Assembly (NCBI GenBank): GCA_963693085.1
Contig: OY856409.1
Location: 502,852,303 to 502,916,302 of the forward strand
Direction: 5' to 3'
DNA from: Alisma plantago-aquatica
Taxonomy: Eukaryota > Streptophyta > Magnoliopsida > Alismatales > Alismataceae
Length of the DNA stretch: 64,000 bases
The translations under genes and the position numbers were made by a program. The notes beneath the pieces are model-generated. The model did no database searches. It was given only the letters and a program-made list of their open reading frames with translations, and was not told the origin of the DNA. This document shows positions 11,655 to 21,260 of this stretch, one piece after another (position 1 is the first letter of the stretch; each line of letters opens with the position of its first letter).

Positions 11655-13439
11655 TCACTGGCTCCCTCGTCTCCCTCCTTCCTCCCTAACGATCTGTTCA
11701 TAATCATCTCGAGACGATGATCTGAATCTCCTATCTGTCCCTCTATAAGAGTAATCCCTGGATCTTCCTCTCCGAGCAGCAGGGGATCGTCTGGAATCAA
11801 TGAAAGTAAAGAATTCCTCCAGACTACTATGTGGTAGAATGGTTCTGTCCCCCTCCTCATTGTACACCATCCTGTCTCTAGAGTTTCTTCTGGATCTAGG
11901 AGCATGTTGGCTAGTCTCAGTCCTCATCGAGTTGTCAAGTTGTCGTGAAGAAGAGATCGGCGCAGATACAACAACCATCTGCCTATTATCCGAAGGTGAG
12001 TCATATCCCAAGGCTTCCATCGGGACCCCAACCTCCCTACCTTCCTCTGTAATGGTGAAAGCATCCTTCTCAATCGGTCCTCTCGCCATCATGTCCAACC
12101 TCACTACCGTGCGCCTATGTCCGTAGGTAAGGGAAATGAACTGAGGTACATCCTCATTGAATGCCTCTACCAGAACCAAAACTCCAGACACATCATCTTC
12201 ATGTTTCCTCCAATTAGAAATACAGATCAACTTACCAAAGAGTGCAATCATCTTCTGAATGTTGGACTTGTCACGACAGATAATGGGAATTTCCTTCATC
12301 CAGAACCAAAAAGCTTCCCTATGTTGCGCCTCTTGTCCCTCTTCCATGGATTTCAGCGAAAGGTGAAAACCTCTAACATTTTCGACGCCTTCCTCAATGG
12401 CCCGGTGAGCATCAGGGATTCTGGGAAAGAAAACCACCGCCTTCTTCGAAGAGAACTTGTACATATCCACCAGGTTAGGCCATCTTCTCTTGAGACCAGG
12501 TGCTATCTCTTCCCAAGTCACCCCCGTCGGCCAAGAGATCTGTATCACCTGTCCGAGTGAAGCCGATCTTTGCTCACGATAATCATCATCCGGTCTGAGA
12601 TCCACAGAGATACGTTTGGGAACATGTTGTGGTTCTCCCTTCGCCGGAATCCCCTTCGGAAGAGGAGGGAAATCATCATTAGAAAGGATGTCAGGGGGAT
12701 GTAAAGGAACATTTCTGCATCTCCTTGCCGTATGACCCAGTCTTCTGCAAGAATAACACACCTTTAGGCTATGGCACTGTGCTTGCCAATGTCCCCTCCT
12801 CATGCACCGATAACAAGTATCATGTGGGATATTGAAGATGGGTCGACGGATCTCCTTGTTCCTTCTAACCGTCGGCGGAGGATGTGGCGGACCTTCAACT
12901 TGGGGCTGGTTCTGTATCTCCTCCATAGGTGCAACGAAACTGTGACTGTTAGACTCCCCTGTCTTGTTGTTTACCATAGTTGATAAGTAGCTGGGTGGCG
13001 GCGGTGCTACGTGGTTGCCGTCTGCGCTTTGATCTGCATTCATCGGAGGTATCTGAGTCATGATCGGCGACGTCGGCATCGTAATCCAGTCATCTTCTTG
13101 GTGATGCGACTCCTTGGTGTTCACGCCTTGTGGCTGCTCGATCACAGTACGAGGCGTAAGATTCACTGGCGTCGTGTGAACTATGTTCACCTGCGTAGGG
13201 GGAGGAGAGTTCTCCATCATATCTGGAGTCGGCGTCGGCGTGCTGCTTAGGGGTTGTTCATCCTCAGTCGTTGTCAAAGGCGTTGGCGATTGTAAAAGGT
13301 TCTTGATGTCTGGGATCACTGCATCTGGCGGTGTGGATGTGGAGGCAAAGTTGTCTCGTCGCTCAACGACAGACCTTTGCGCACGCCGACCAAGTACGCT
13401 TTGTCGTATGATCCTTCGGAGAAGCGGTGAAGGCAACAT
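11655..13439 (-). CDS. LINE ORF1 protein, 594 aa, with two CCHC zinc knuckles
   Basis: ORF1 proteins of L1-type LINEs bind the element RNA and form its ribonucleoprotein. The frame is open for 594 codons from a true ATG. The N-terminal ~200 residues are rich in Pro, Thr and Ser and probably disordered. Two consecutive knuckles follow: Cys209, Cys212, His217, Cys222 and Cys228, Cys231, His236, Cys241. Residues ~295-450 are a conserved-looking globular segment (ISWPTGVTWEEIAPGL ... REAFWFWMKEIPIICRD), then an Arg/Ser-rich tail (~500-594). The same protein is encoded, broken, at 49,924-51,698, supporting the ATG. The familiar plant ORF1 order is DUF4283 then one knuckle, so two knuckles before the globular part is unusual. 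ORF1 is open but the element cannot be autonomous. Confidence 0.85.
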   Translation of the reverse strand: MLPSPLLRRIIRQSVLGRRAQRSVVERRDNFASTSTPPDAVIPDIKNLLQSPTPLTTTEDEQPLSSTPTPTPDMMENSPPPTQVNIVHTTPVNLTPRTVIEQPQGVNTKESHHQEDDWITMPTSPIMTQIPPMNADQSADGNHVAPPPPSYLSTMVNNKTGESNSHSFVAPMEEIQNQPQVEGPPHPPPTVRRNKEIRRPIFNIPHDTCYRCMRRGHWQAQCHSLKVCYSCRRLGHTARRCRNVPLHPPDILSNDDFPPLPKGIPAKGEPQHVPKRISVDLRPDDDYREQRSASLGQVIQISWPTGVTWEEIAPGLKRRWPNLVDMYKFSSKKAVVFFPRIPDAHRAIEEGVENVRGFHLSLKSMEEGQEAQHREAFWFWMKEIPIICRDKSNIQKMIALFGKLICISNWRKHEDDVSGVLVLVEAFNEDVPQFISLTYGHRRTVVRLDMMARGPIEKDAFTITEEGREVGVPMEALGYDSPSDNRQMVVVSAPISSSRQLDNSMRTETSQHAPRSRRNSRDRMVYNEEGDRTILPHSSLEEFFTFIDSRRSPAARRGRSRDYSYRGTDRRFRSSSRDDYEQIVREEGGRRGSQ

Positions 13440-13491
13440 CTTCGGTGACCAACGACCATCCAGCGCTCAACCAGGAGGGCTAGGGGCGCCG

Positions 13492-14871
13492 ACGAAGACA
13501 GGAGGGATAATCAATAAGTATAAGGCTAGGTTAGTTGCTAAGGGTTACACACAAAGGGAAGGAATAGATTATTTTGATACCTATTCACCTGTTTCCCGTA
13601 TGACCACAATCCAAGTGCTTATAACATTGGCTTCAATTTATAATATCTATATCCATCAGATGGATGTAAAGACTGCGTTCTTACACGGTGATCTTCAGGA
13701 AGAGATATATATGGAACAACCTGAGGGATTTGTGGGTCATGGGAATGAGTCCAAAGTGTGCAAACTGGTTAAGTCATTATATGGCTTGAAACAAGCCCCT
13801 AAGCAATGGCATGAGAAGTTTGATTCTGTGATATCATCGTTTGGCTTTGTTTCTAATGAATTTGATAAGTGTCTCTACTGCAAGATTGTCAATAATGGAT
13901 TCATTTTGTTATGCTTATACGTCGATGATATCTTACTTTTTGGTTCCGATATGAAAGTAGTAAATGGGACAAAGTCATTCTTGTGTAGCAAGTTTGAGAT
14001 GAAGGATATGGGTGTCGTTGATGTGATTTTAGGGCTTAAAATCACTAGGTCTACTGACAGTATAACTCTCTCTCAGTCTCATTATGTTCAGAAGATACTG
14101 GAGACATTTGAGTACACATCACGTAAAACTATTAAGACTCCATATGATTCATCCAAGCCCTTGTTCAAGAATGAGACTGGGGTTCCAGTGTCTCAATTAC
14201 GATACTCTCAGATTATCGAAAGTTTGATATATCTTATGAACTGTACACGTTCAGACATTGCATTTGCCGTGAACAAGTTAAGTAGATACACTAGTTATCC
14301 CGACAAGACCCATTGGGAAGCTCTTGACAGAGTTTTGAGGTATATCAAGGGAACTTGTTCCCTTGAGCTGCATTATGGTAAACATCCTTCTGTAGTTGAA
14401 GGATATAGTGATGTAAGCTGGATTGCCATGAATTCTGGGAGTAATGGTGTCTCAGGATATGTATTCCTGTTGGGAGGAGGAGCTATTTCCTGGAGGTCTA
14501 AGAAATAGACCATATTGTCTCGGTCCACTTTTGAGGCAGAGTTGTGTTCTTTAGATGAATCTGGATTGAAAGTTGAATGGCTACATGGACTTATGTCCAG
14601 TTTACCTATGGTAATGAAGCCGCTTCCTGCAATTTTAGTTTACTGTGACAACACTACAACTATTGCTAAGATAAAGTGTTCCAAGTGCAATAAAAAATAG
14701 CGTAGACGCATCCAAGTCAGATTGAAATCTGTAAGGGAGTTAGTGTCTAATGGGATCGTGGCTGTGGACTATGTCGGTACCAAAGATAATACAGCTGATC
14801 CTTTCACTATAGGTCTTACCTTGGCTTTAGTGGAAAAATCCAGGTTGGGGATGGGACTGAAACCCCTATAG
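13492..14871 (+). pseudogene. pol: Copia 1 reverse transcriptase and RNase H
   Basis: Resumes the polyprotein cut at 10,998. RT runs INKYKARLVAKGYTQ (from about 13,510), YSPVSRMTTIQVL, the catalytic VKTAFLHG (Asp of MDVKTAF near 13,662), GLKQAPKQWH and the catalytic YVDDILL (about 13,918-13,940). RNase H follows with its first Asp in GYSDVSW (about 14,405), Glu in STFEAEL (about 14,535) and Asp in YCDNTT (about 14,645), ending GLTLALVEKSRLGMGLKPL before TAG at 14,869. In-frame stops lie at 14,506 and 14,698. The frame is open leftwards across the LINE joint to 13,183, but that upstream part is antisense LINE sequence and not copia protein. Confidence 0.92.
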
Positions 14872-15390
14872 ATTTGCAGGCAGTAGCAACCCAACCCAGA
14901 AGATTGGAGATCCCACAAATTGGGTTCAATGTGGTAATAACAAGCTGTCGGGTAAATCGGATGACACTATGTATTCTTGTTTGATGCTTCTTGCATCTGT
15001 GTGTCTATTCCCTGGGAAACATGTTAGCGTCATTACTATAAGTTAGTAAGAGAGTAGTCTCTGAATGGTGTCAAGTCTTAGGACAGGATGTTAGCAGTAC
15101 ATCCTTGGAGACTCCAACTAAGTGATTGATGTTGTGTAGGCCGCAACAGGAGAATTGGTTTGTTTTCTGTTATCAATCATGATATAAATTTTGTAGGCAT
15201 GGCCTTAGTGCATTGTTTTCTTTACTACCATGTCTTTATTGTATTGTTACCAATATATACTCTTGTACCCAAGATTTAGGTTCAAAACTTTTATTCACCT
15301 AGTTCCTACGGGGGTCACAGTTAGATAACTCAGGTAGATTCAAACCGAAAGGTATCTGCTGAAAGCACAGTATGGAGGACTGAATGGTAG
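14872..15390 (+). other. Copia 1 3' non-coding tail, possibly LTR remains
   Basis: Follows the copia stop directly. It contains copia-like 3' wording (CAGTAGCAACCCAACCCAGAAG) and later a TATA-like AT-rich part (near 15,250-15,265). I found no second copy upstream of gag, so an LTR cannot be proved. Confidence 0.4.
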
Positions 15391-15393
15391 AGC

Positions 15394-15530
15394 ACACTAC
15401 ACATTGGAATGCATATCATTAACAAATATGGACAGCCTGTAAAGGAAAGAAATATAATAGTATCTCAGTGATCAACTTCATAATAAGTCTTTTTCTATAT
15501 AATAATGATAAGCAGTCCAATGTGTAGTGT
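15394..15530. repeat. 15-bp perfect inverted repeat, ~107-bp spacer
   Basis: ACACTACACATTGGA at 15,394-15,408 is the exact reverse complement of 15,516-15,530. The intervening DNA includes one copy of a longer direct repeat. It resembles the arms of a small foldback or MITE, but no flanking duplication was seen. Confidence 0.6.
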
Positions 15531-15701
15531 ATTCGCAGCCTGAGATAAGGTCAAGGAGAAATCTTTAAGTAACTTAACATCGTCGGTAGAGCTTCTTTTT
15601 CTATATAATAAGTCTTGTATTCGCCTTGAATCATGCTCTTTTCCATATTGACAACCTGTAAAGGAAAGAAATATAATAGTATCTCAGTGATCGACTTCAT
15701 A
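15427..15701. repeat. ~56-bp direct repeat pair, 219 bp apart
   Basis: Segments 15,427-15,482 and 15,646-15,701 are nearly identical (for example CCTGTAAAGGAAAGAAATA in both, with a few mismatches overall). A shorter shared word, TCTTTTTCTATATAATAA, also occurs twice between and around them. A local tandem duplication followed by divergence is the simplest reading. Confidence 0.8.
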
Positions 15702-16616
15702 CAGAGACACAAAATCGACAATATCCCTCATGCAGTTAGATTTTTATAAAATGGAGATGTGCATTTTGTTCAATACCGACAAAGTAGTATCTAGGCAACC
15801 CCTTTTTCTTATCATTAATCACCACTCCATTTTTATAATTAATTACAAAGTAGAGCGATTTGTTCATATGTGATCATCTGGTTAGATTAATAAAATGATT
15901 TTAAACATACGGTAAAATAGGACATACCTCCACACAAGTCACCAATGTAGAAGCTTTGAAGCAGGATTTTTTTCATTGAACTAACAAGTAGCGGCGCCTG
16001 GGCAGTGTATACAGATGAGCAAGAAGAGATAAGCATACATAGAAAATTCTTCTGGGAAGAGTCGCGCCATGACGAGGCACTTGTTTGCCAACATGTCCTA
16101 TGGGCACTGTAGCAACCCAGTAAGAACAAATTTGCTAGATCGTTCTGGAGCTATGAATAGAGATTTGTCCATTTGCCAACGGCTAAGGATCACCCATGAG
16201 ATAATAAACTTCCAGGTAGAACATGAGATTAGGTTGGAAGAGAGGAGGAATAAGGGAGGAGGAGGGGATGTAATACTAGGGTGGGGCGGCCAGTGAGGGA
16301 GGAGAATGAGGCTGAGTATATTTGAAGAAAGGAAGTAATGGAGAGGCGGAAGAGAAAACCTAGGTATTTCTAAAACCATTCAGAGCATTAAGCGGGAAAA
16401 GAGGGTTTGGGGAAATATGGAGCGCACTGTGAATTTTGTATCCGCATGCCAGACCGAAAACTCAGAGTCGAAACGAATAAAAGACGGAAATCCAAATTTG
16501 AAGAGTGGTCAGGGGACCATTGCATTACAAGTCATGGATATGACTTGAGGACGGATTTCTATCGTAGATACGGCTAATATCCCTAATTATGAGCCCTGAC
16601 CTTTACGAAGATTTGT
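15702..16616. other. Unassigned segment with a possible decayed exon
   Basis: The - strand frame 16,129-15,925 is open and is followed by GAG|GTATGT, a good plant splice-donor pattern, near 15,925. I do not recognise the peptide. From about 16,230 to 16,340 the + strand is G-rich and A-rich (GGAGGAGGGG blocks). No terminal repeats or poly(A) end found. It may be a gene fragment or ordinary spacer. Confidence 0.3.
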
Positions 16617-17575
16617 TGTAGTGAGCAAGTACATGTGAGAAAAGTAGTTTTGTCTCTAGTGCAAATGGCAAAGAAGTTTTATCCCATATTGCTCACTCCG
16701 AGAACTTTTGTGGTCCTCATATGTAGGATACATGGGGCACTAGTATCCAAGGGGTCCTAGGAGGGAGGGATGCTCACCTCCTTGGTGGGTGGGGTTACCA
16801 CATCACAACGCACGTGTGCGCGTGCGCCACGCCTTGCCTCGCCTGCCTGGTCGGGCACGGGCTCGGACTTGTGACTTGTGGCTTGTGGATTGTGGAGAAT
16901 TTCTTCCATTTTTTGGCTTCTTTTTACACTAGGATACAACTAAGTAATTAATTACTCGTGTAATTAATTGGTTATTTCCTCTTCAGATTTTTTTTAATCC
17001 TAACTGAAAAGTATTTCTCTTTGCAATTTTTATTCCGTAATGTGTATAATAGCGACCGAGTGCTTGCGTCTTACTGGGAATAGGAATAAGGGACGTGCGT
17101 AGCTATAAATACTCTCCGGCCATTAGGGTTAAACACACAACAAAAGAACTTCAGCCGCCATTTTCACGTGTGTTTTGAGAGCCCTAATCCAGAGAGCGAG
17201 AGCCTTCGTTACAAAGCCATTTCGTGGAGTTCATCTCCTGTGTGAAGCGGGCCTTCTTTCTCCTTCCCGTCACCTAGACGTGATTGTCAGGCAGAGGTTC
17301 CTGCGGACACAGTGCTGCACTGGTGGTAGTGCGACGAGACGACATCAAGCACGAGCGAGACGTGTCTGTTCCAAGTTCGTGCCGGATCGTGACTGGGAGA
17401 ACGGTGCCTATCCGCGAGGATTGACGGGCACTGATTTCTTTAAGTATCACGTTCGTTTCTTAACGAACGATCTGGTTTGCGAATTCTGAATTTTACTTTT
17501 ATTCTCCTGCTCTGTTTGATTTTCGTTTCTTATTTGGATCCACTTGCAATTATTAATTAATTTGCACCTGTCACT
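16617..17575 (+). mobile_element. Copia-type LTR-like segment, + strand
   Basis: The layout is that of a plant copia LTR: a U3-like part, a GC-rich stretch of ACGCACGTGTGCG-type words (about 16,805-16,830), a TATA box at 17,103-17,111, then a leader with CAGCCGCC and a moderately GC-rich R/U5 part to about 17,490. Neither edge shows a duplication I can confirm; the start TGTAGTGAGC at 16,617 is a guess. No coding region of its own is attached, so this may be a solo or truncated LTR. Confidence 0.45.
17103..17111 (+). promoter_or_regulatory. TATA box of the copia-type LTR
   Basis: CTATAAATA with an LTR-like leader about 30 bp downstream. Position and surroundings fit an LTR promoter; no start site can be read from sequence alone. 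Confidence 0.5.
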
Positions 17576-18075
17576 TTGCATGAACGACGTTAATAAATAT
17601 TAACGACAAAAACGACGGAAGGTTTTTTGTCTATTCCGAACGACAATAGAGAACAAACATAAATAACAAGGAAAGGCCGCGTGAAAGAGTCTGTTCGGTT
17701 GCAAAACGTGATGGGGTTTGGAACTGCCAAATGAACATGTGCATTGCGGCCTAGGTTCAGAAATGGTTCAGTGAACCGAAGGGAAAAACCAAGCCAGGGC
17801 CGTGCCCACGCAAGGGGCTCCGGAAGGCCAGATTTGCACCCCCCTACGCGTGGGATACGACGTGCGTCGGCGTGCCCGATTAAAGGGTTTTCGGACCGAC
17901 CCGGCCCAAACGCCATTTGCTAGGCCCACCATGCACGTGTGTAGGGCTTGTCCCCTTTTTCTCCTCAATTATTCTATAGATAAGAATCCATATATAAGGA
18001 GGAGGGAAGTCTCCAACACAAAGAGTATGGGACTAAACCTTTTGTCTTTTGGTTTGAAATACATCAGAAAGTACA
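17576..18075 (-). mobile_element. Copia-type LTR, - strand, left end uncertain
   Basis: On the - strand an LTR starts TGTACTTTCTGATG at 18,075, directly after a polypurine tract (18,076-18,093). It runs through CAAAAGGTTTAGTCCCATAC, typical of copia U3 regions, and a TATATA element near 17,988-17,999. It would be the 3' LTR of the - strand copia element to the right. Its far end near 17,576 is set only by where the + strand LTR-like segment stops. Confidence 0.5.
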
Positions 18076-18093
18076 ACTATCCCCCACTATTTC
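18076..18093 (-). other. Polypurine tract of copia element 2
   Basis: Reads GAAATAGTGGGGGATAGT on the - strand, the usual form of the primer for plus-strand synthesis in plant copia elements. It sits directly before the LTR start at 18,075. Confidence 0.7.
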
Positions 18094-18609
18094 AAAACAA
18101 AACAAAAATTGAAATTCGGGTTGACCGCTGGAAGAACTTAAACAAATGACATGCATAACCTTTGGTAGAACTGAGTTCTTTGAACCAAAACATAGAGTAG
18201 ATGTACGTAATCTGTAAAAGATTGGTAGAACTATGTACTTGAACCAATCCTCCTTTATCTGACTAGAGGTACATTACTCACATAACATTCATAAAATCAA
18301 TTACCTTTCTTACGGATTGACGCCTTTAGGCCATGCACATACTGGGAAAATTCATGAATGCTCTAGAGATCTGCCCAAATCTCAACAGGAGCGGCCCCAC
18401 TCCACACTCATATAGTTGGACTTTCACCAAGTATATATTGTAGTATATACACCACCATTAAAGGCTATGAATTCCATTAAGAAATATATTCAAATGAATC
18501 ATTGCAAATTATTGTTTACATCATAAGAATGAGATACATTTAATACAACACATTGAGTCATCTAGTGACTTAGTTTTTCCCATTAAACCTTCTTCCCGGG
18601 ATCACCGTT

Positions 18610-19730
18610 CATGAAGGTTGGGTATCCATCACTTCGAATTTTGGTATGGGTGTAATCCCATTCTCCTCGATGTATCGCTCACTAGTCTTTCACTTAATGG
18701 CTTTGTCAGAGAATTGGCCAAGTTTAATTCTGACTTTGCATAATCTATTGAGATTATGCTATCACATACAAGCTGCCTCATAATATTATGATGAAGACGA
18801 ATATGTCTACTCTTTGTTTTTAGCTCTTGCTATGGAAACTTGATTATCACAGTGTATAAAAATTGGTGGAGAAGGTTTCTCCCAAATGGGAAGATACATT
18901 AGAACATGTCTTAGCCATTCAGCTTCAGTTCCAACCTTTTCTAAGGCAATAAACTCAGATTCCATAGTGGAACGAGCTATACATGTTTGCTTGGAAGATT
19001 TCCAAGACACATCACCTCCACTCATAGTGAAGATGTAGCCACTTGTAGATTTCAATTCATCTAAATCAGAAATCCAATTGGCATCACAATATCCTTCTAG
19101 CACAGTTGGAGATCCACAAAAAATCAATCCATGATTAATGGCACCTTTTAGGTATCTTAAAACCCTATGTAGAGCATCCCAATGATCCTTGTTAGGATTT
19201 TGAGTATATCTACTTAATCTCCCCACTACATATGCTAGATCCAGACGAGTGCAATTCATTAAGTACATTAAGCTTCCAATTACTTATGCATATTTGACTT
19301 GTTGAACACTAATACTTTTATTTTTCTTAAGATTGCAATTAGAATTAAAAGGTGAACTTATTGGTTTACAATCAAACATTTAAAACTTTTTGAGGATTTT
19401 CTCAACATAGTGTTCTTGGGATATCATGATGCAATCATAATTTTTAAGGAGTTTAATTCCTAAAATTACATCTGCCTCACCCATATCTTTCATGTCAAAA
19501 TTAGAAGCCAAGATGCATTTTGTATTATTTATTATATCAATATTAGTGCCAAAAATAAGCATGTCATCTACATAGAGACATATAATAACACAACCTTGAT
19601 TATCGACTTTAGAATATATACATTTGTCTCTTTCATTTATATGGAATCCATATGATACATCCCCTACATTTGAGTGTTGAACTTGGCCATCCATGAAGGT
19701 TATTTCTTCAATACATTCTTTGACCACTTG
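18610..19730 (-). pseudogene. pol: Copia 2 reverse transcriptase C-terminal half and RNase H
   Basis: The 19,727-19,380 frame carries the RT catalytic motif in YVDDMLIFGTNID and the following block DMKDMGEADVILGIKL. After a gap and frame change, 19,268-18,807 reads [24 protein letters not shown], then RNase H with Asp in GYCDANW, Glu in [10 protein letters not shown] and Asp in HCDNQV. Decayed C-terminal sequence continues to about 18,610. The N-terminal RT and its first catalytic Asp are missing. Confidence 0.88.
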
Positions 19731-20329
19731 GGGTAGGTTTGGAGTGGTTTTGGCCTCATTTTGGGCTCCTCCAAGCCTGAGAAAACCCTAGATTAGACCA
19801 TCTTATTTCCATGCCATCAAGTAGTGGACAAAGTACCTATAAAACATGTAAAAAGCCTCCATAAGTGCATTTGATAGAAATATGCATATTGAAGGAAATA
19901 ACATGTAATCTAACAAGTATAGATGTGATTAAAGTGCACAATGACACAAGATGAATCCCTAAATAGTGTTGAATCAATTTCTCATTTATGTGCCTTAGAC
20001 GGCATTGTCATAAGTAAATTTTGTTTGAGTCATTGAGTTTTAACTTCTTGGTATTTATGTTATACCCATCTATCTCAAGTTCCTATGAATAGAGATAATA
20101 AAACATTGTTGCATTTCCATAGAATATCTCCTCTTGAATAGAAATTCAACCATTCTTTATAAGAAATTCAAAATCACTATTGTCCAAGCAAGATATAAAA
20201 ATAATCTTTCTATTTATGGTAGGTACAAAATAACAATTCTGGAACTTTATTGCAATACCACTAGATAGAAACAAGCTATAGGTCCAGGCAGTTGGGGAAG
20301 CAAATTTTGCTCCACTAAATACGCATAGA

Positions 20330-21260
20330 TCTGCCTTTCCCTTCTGTAAAGGTTTACTTCTTTTTATATCTTACATATTTGAGCATATTTTAGATCCACA
20401 TACGGTATCCAATACCCAAGATGAAGAAGTAGATAAGTTCTCTCCATAATATATACCCCTGAATTGGAGATCTCTATCCTCTCCTTCTTCTTTAATTCCA
20501 TAAGGTAAAGAGGGAAATTTCTTTTCCAACCTCTAGTTTGGTGACAATGGTGAATATTGGCTTCCTCTCCTCCTCCTCCTCCTTTATCTTTAAGTGGATA
20601 AGACTTGGGTTTTTGGCTAGATGTAGAACTCTTCTTAGAATTGACTATGTCCTTTGACTATCCTTTTCCTTTGTTGAACATCAACAAAAATTTGTCATGT
20701 CTTTCCTAATTGAGTCTCAATAGTTTTCAACATGTCAAGAAACTCTGACAATGGTCAAACAAAATTATTCATGTTCTAGCTCATGAAAAATTGATTGTAA
20801 GATTCTAATAATGATTGAAAAATTACATCAATGGCCATCTCTTGACCTAAAGGGAATCCCAGTATTTCAAGGCATTACACATACCTAATCAACTTGAGTA
20901 CATGTGCCTAGTTGATTTACTTCAATCACATTGCACTTCAATAGAGCCTTTGATATATCGAAATATCTTTCCTTACATGTTCATATAACATACTCCTGAG
21001 ATGTGTGGACATCTCTAGAACTTTAATGTTCTAATGTTCCTTATTAGTCTCATTATTCATGGAAAATAGCACGAGGTACGTGGATCAATTGTGTCATTAG
21101 TATGCTTATGATAAGCTTCCCTTCCCAATCTAGGTGCCTTTGGAATTGGTTCATATGGTTTTTGTATTTCCAAGACATAGAGCTTATGTGTGAGAACAAT
21201 TCTTAGTGTCCTATATCAGTCGTGAAAGTTAGTTTCATTCAAATTTTCTTCAAGGACCAA
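20330..21260 (-). pseudogene. gag: Copia 2 gag and protease, heavily mutated
   Basis: On the - strand a Gag-like start (KLYVLEIQKPYEPIPKAP, about 21,190) is followed by poorly preserved Gag with many stops, then HHCHQTRGWKRNFPLYL near 20,520, a knuckle in which two of the three Cys and the spacing are partly lost. The protease block SSWVLDTVCGSKICSNM (about 20,400) aligns with the copia form DTGCGSHIC, but the active-site Gly is Val, so it would be inactive even without the frame damage. Confidence 0.75.

Larger units (their letters stand above)
10999..13490 (-). mobile_element. LINE 1 of the window: internally deleted L1-type element
   Basis: A non-LTR retrotransposon in copia pol, antisense to it. 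Its 3' end is a T10 run on the + strand (10,999-11,008), that is, a poly(A) tail preceded by CTT on the element strand. The 3' end closely resembles that of the LINE ending at 56,104 (GGGTnGGnTGAATA, then GCTT and poly(A)), so they are one family. It holds a complete ORF1 (11,655-13,439) and, of ORF2, only a scrap of endonuclease and the C-terminal RNase H part; the RT is absent. Only about 50 bp precede ORF1, against about 260 bp in the other copy, so the 5' end is truncated. No target duplication is visible, and the host RT motif lacks about 14 codons here, suggesting a target deletion. Confidence 0.88.
8387..14871 (+). mobile_element. Copia element 1, decayed, split by a LINE
   Basis: Ty1/copia polyprotein region in the standard order gag, protease, integrase, reverse transcriptase, RNase H; integrase before RT is diagnostic of copia. 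Coding DNA runs 8387-10,998 and 13,492-14,871, separated by a - strand LINE. The reading frame is largely kept, but has stops in gag, stops at 9786, 10,167 and 10,449, a frameshift soon after 10,450, and stops at 14,506 and 14,698. About 14 codons at the LINE junction are missing. I could not delimit either LTR: about 250 bp of GC-rich leader precedes gag, and the 3' tail (to about 15,390) resembles copia 3' sequence. The lineage within copia is unresolved. Confidence 0.9.

Noticed and set aside
11800..13250. + strand frames opposite LINE 1 ORF1
   Set aside because: Shadows of the 594-codon ORF1 on the other strand; no motifs of their own.
13183..13490. N-terminal extension of the copia RT frame (about 100 codons)
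   Set aside because: This part is the antisense of LINE 1 ORF1 and leader; the frame is open by chance across the insertion joint.
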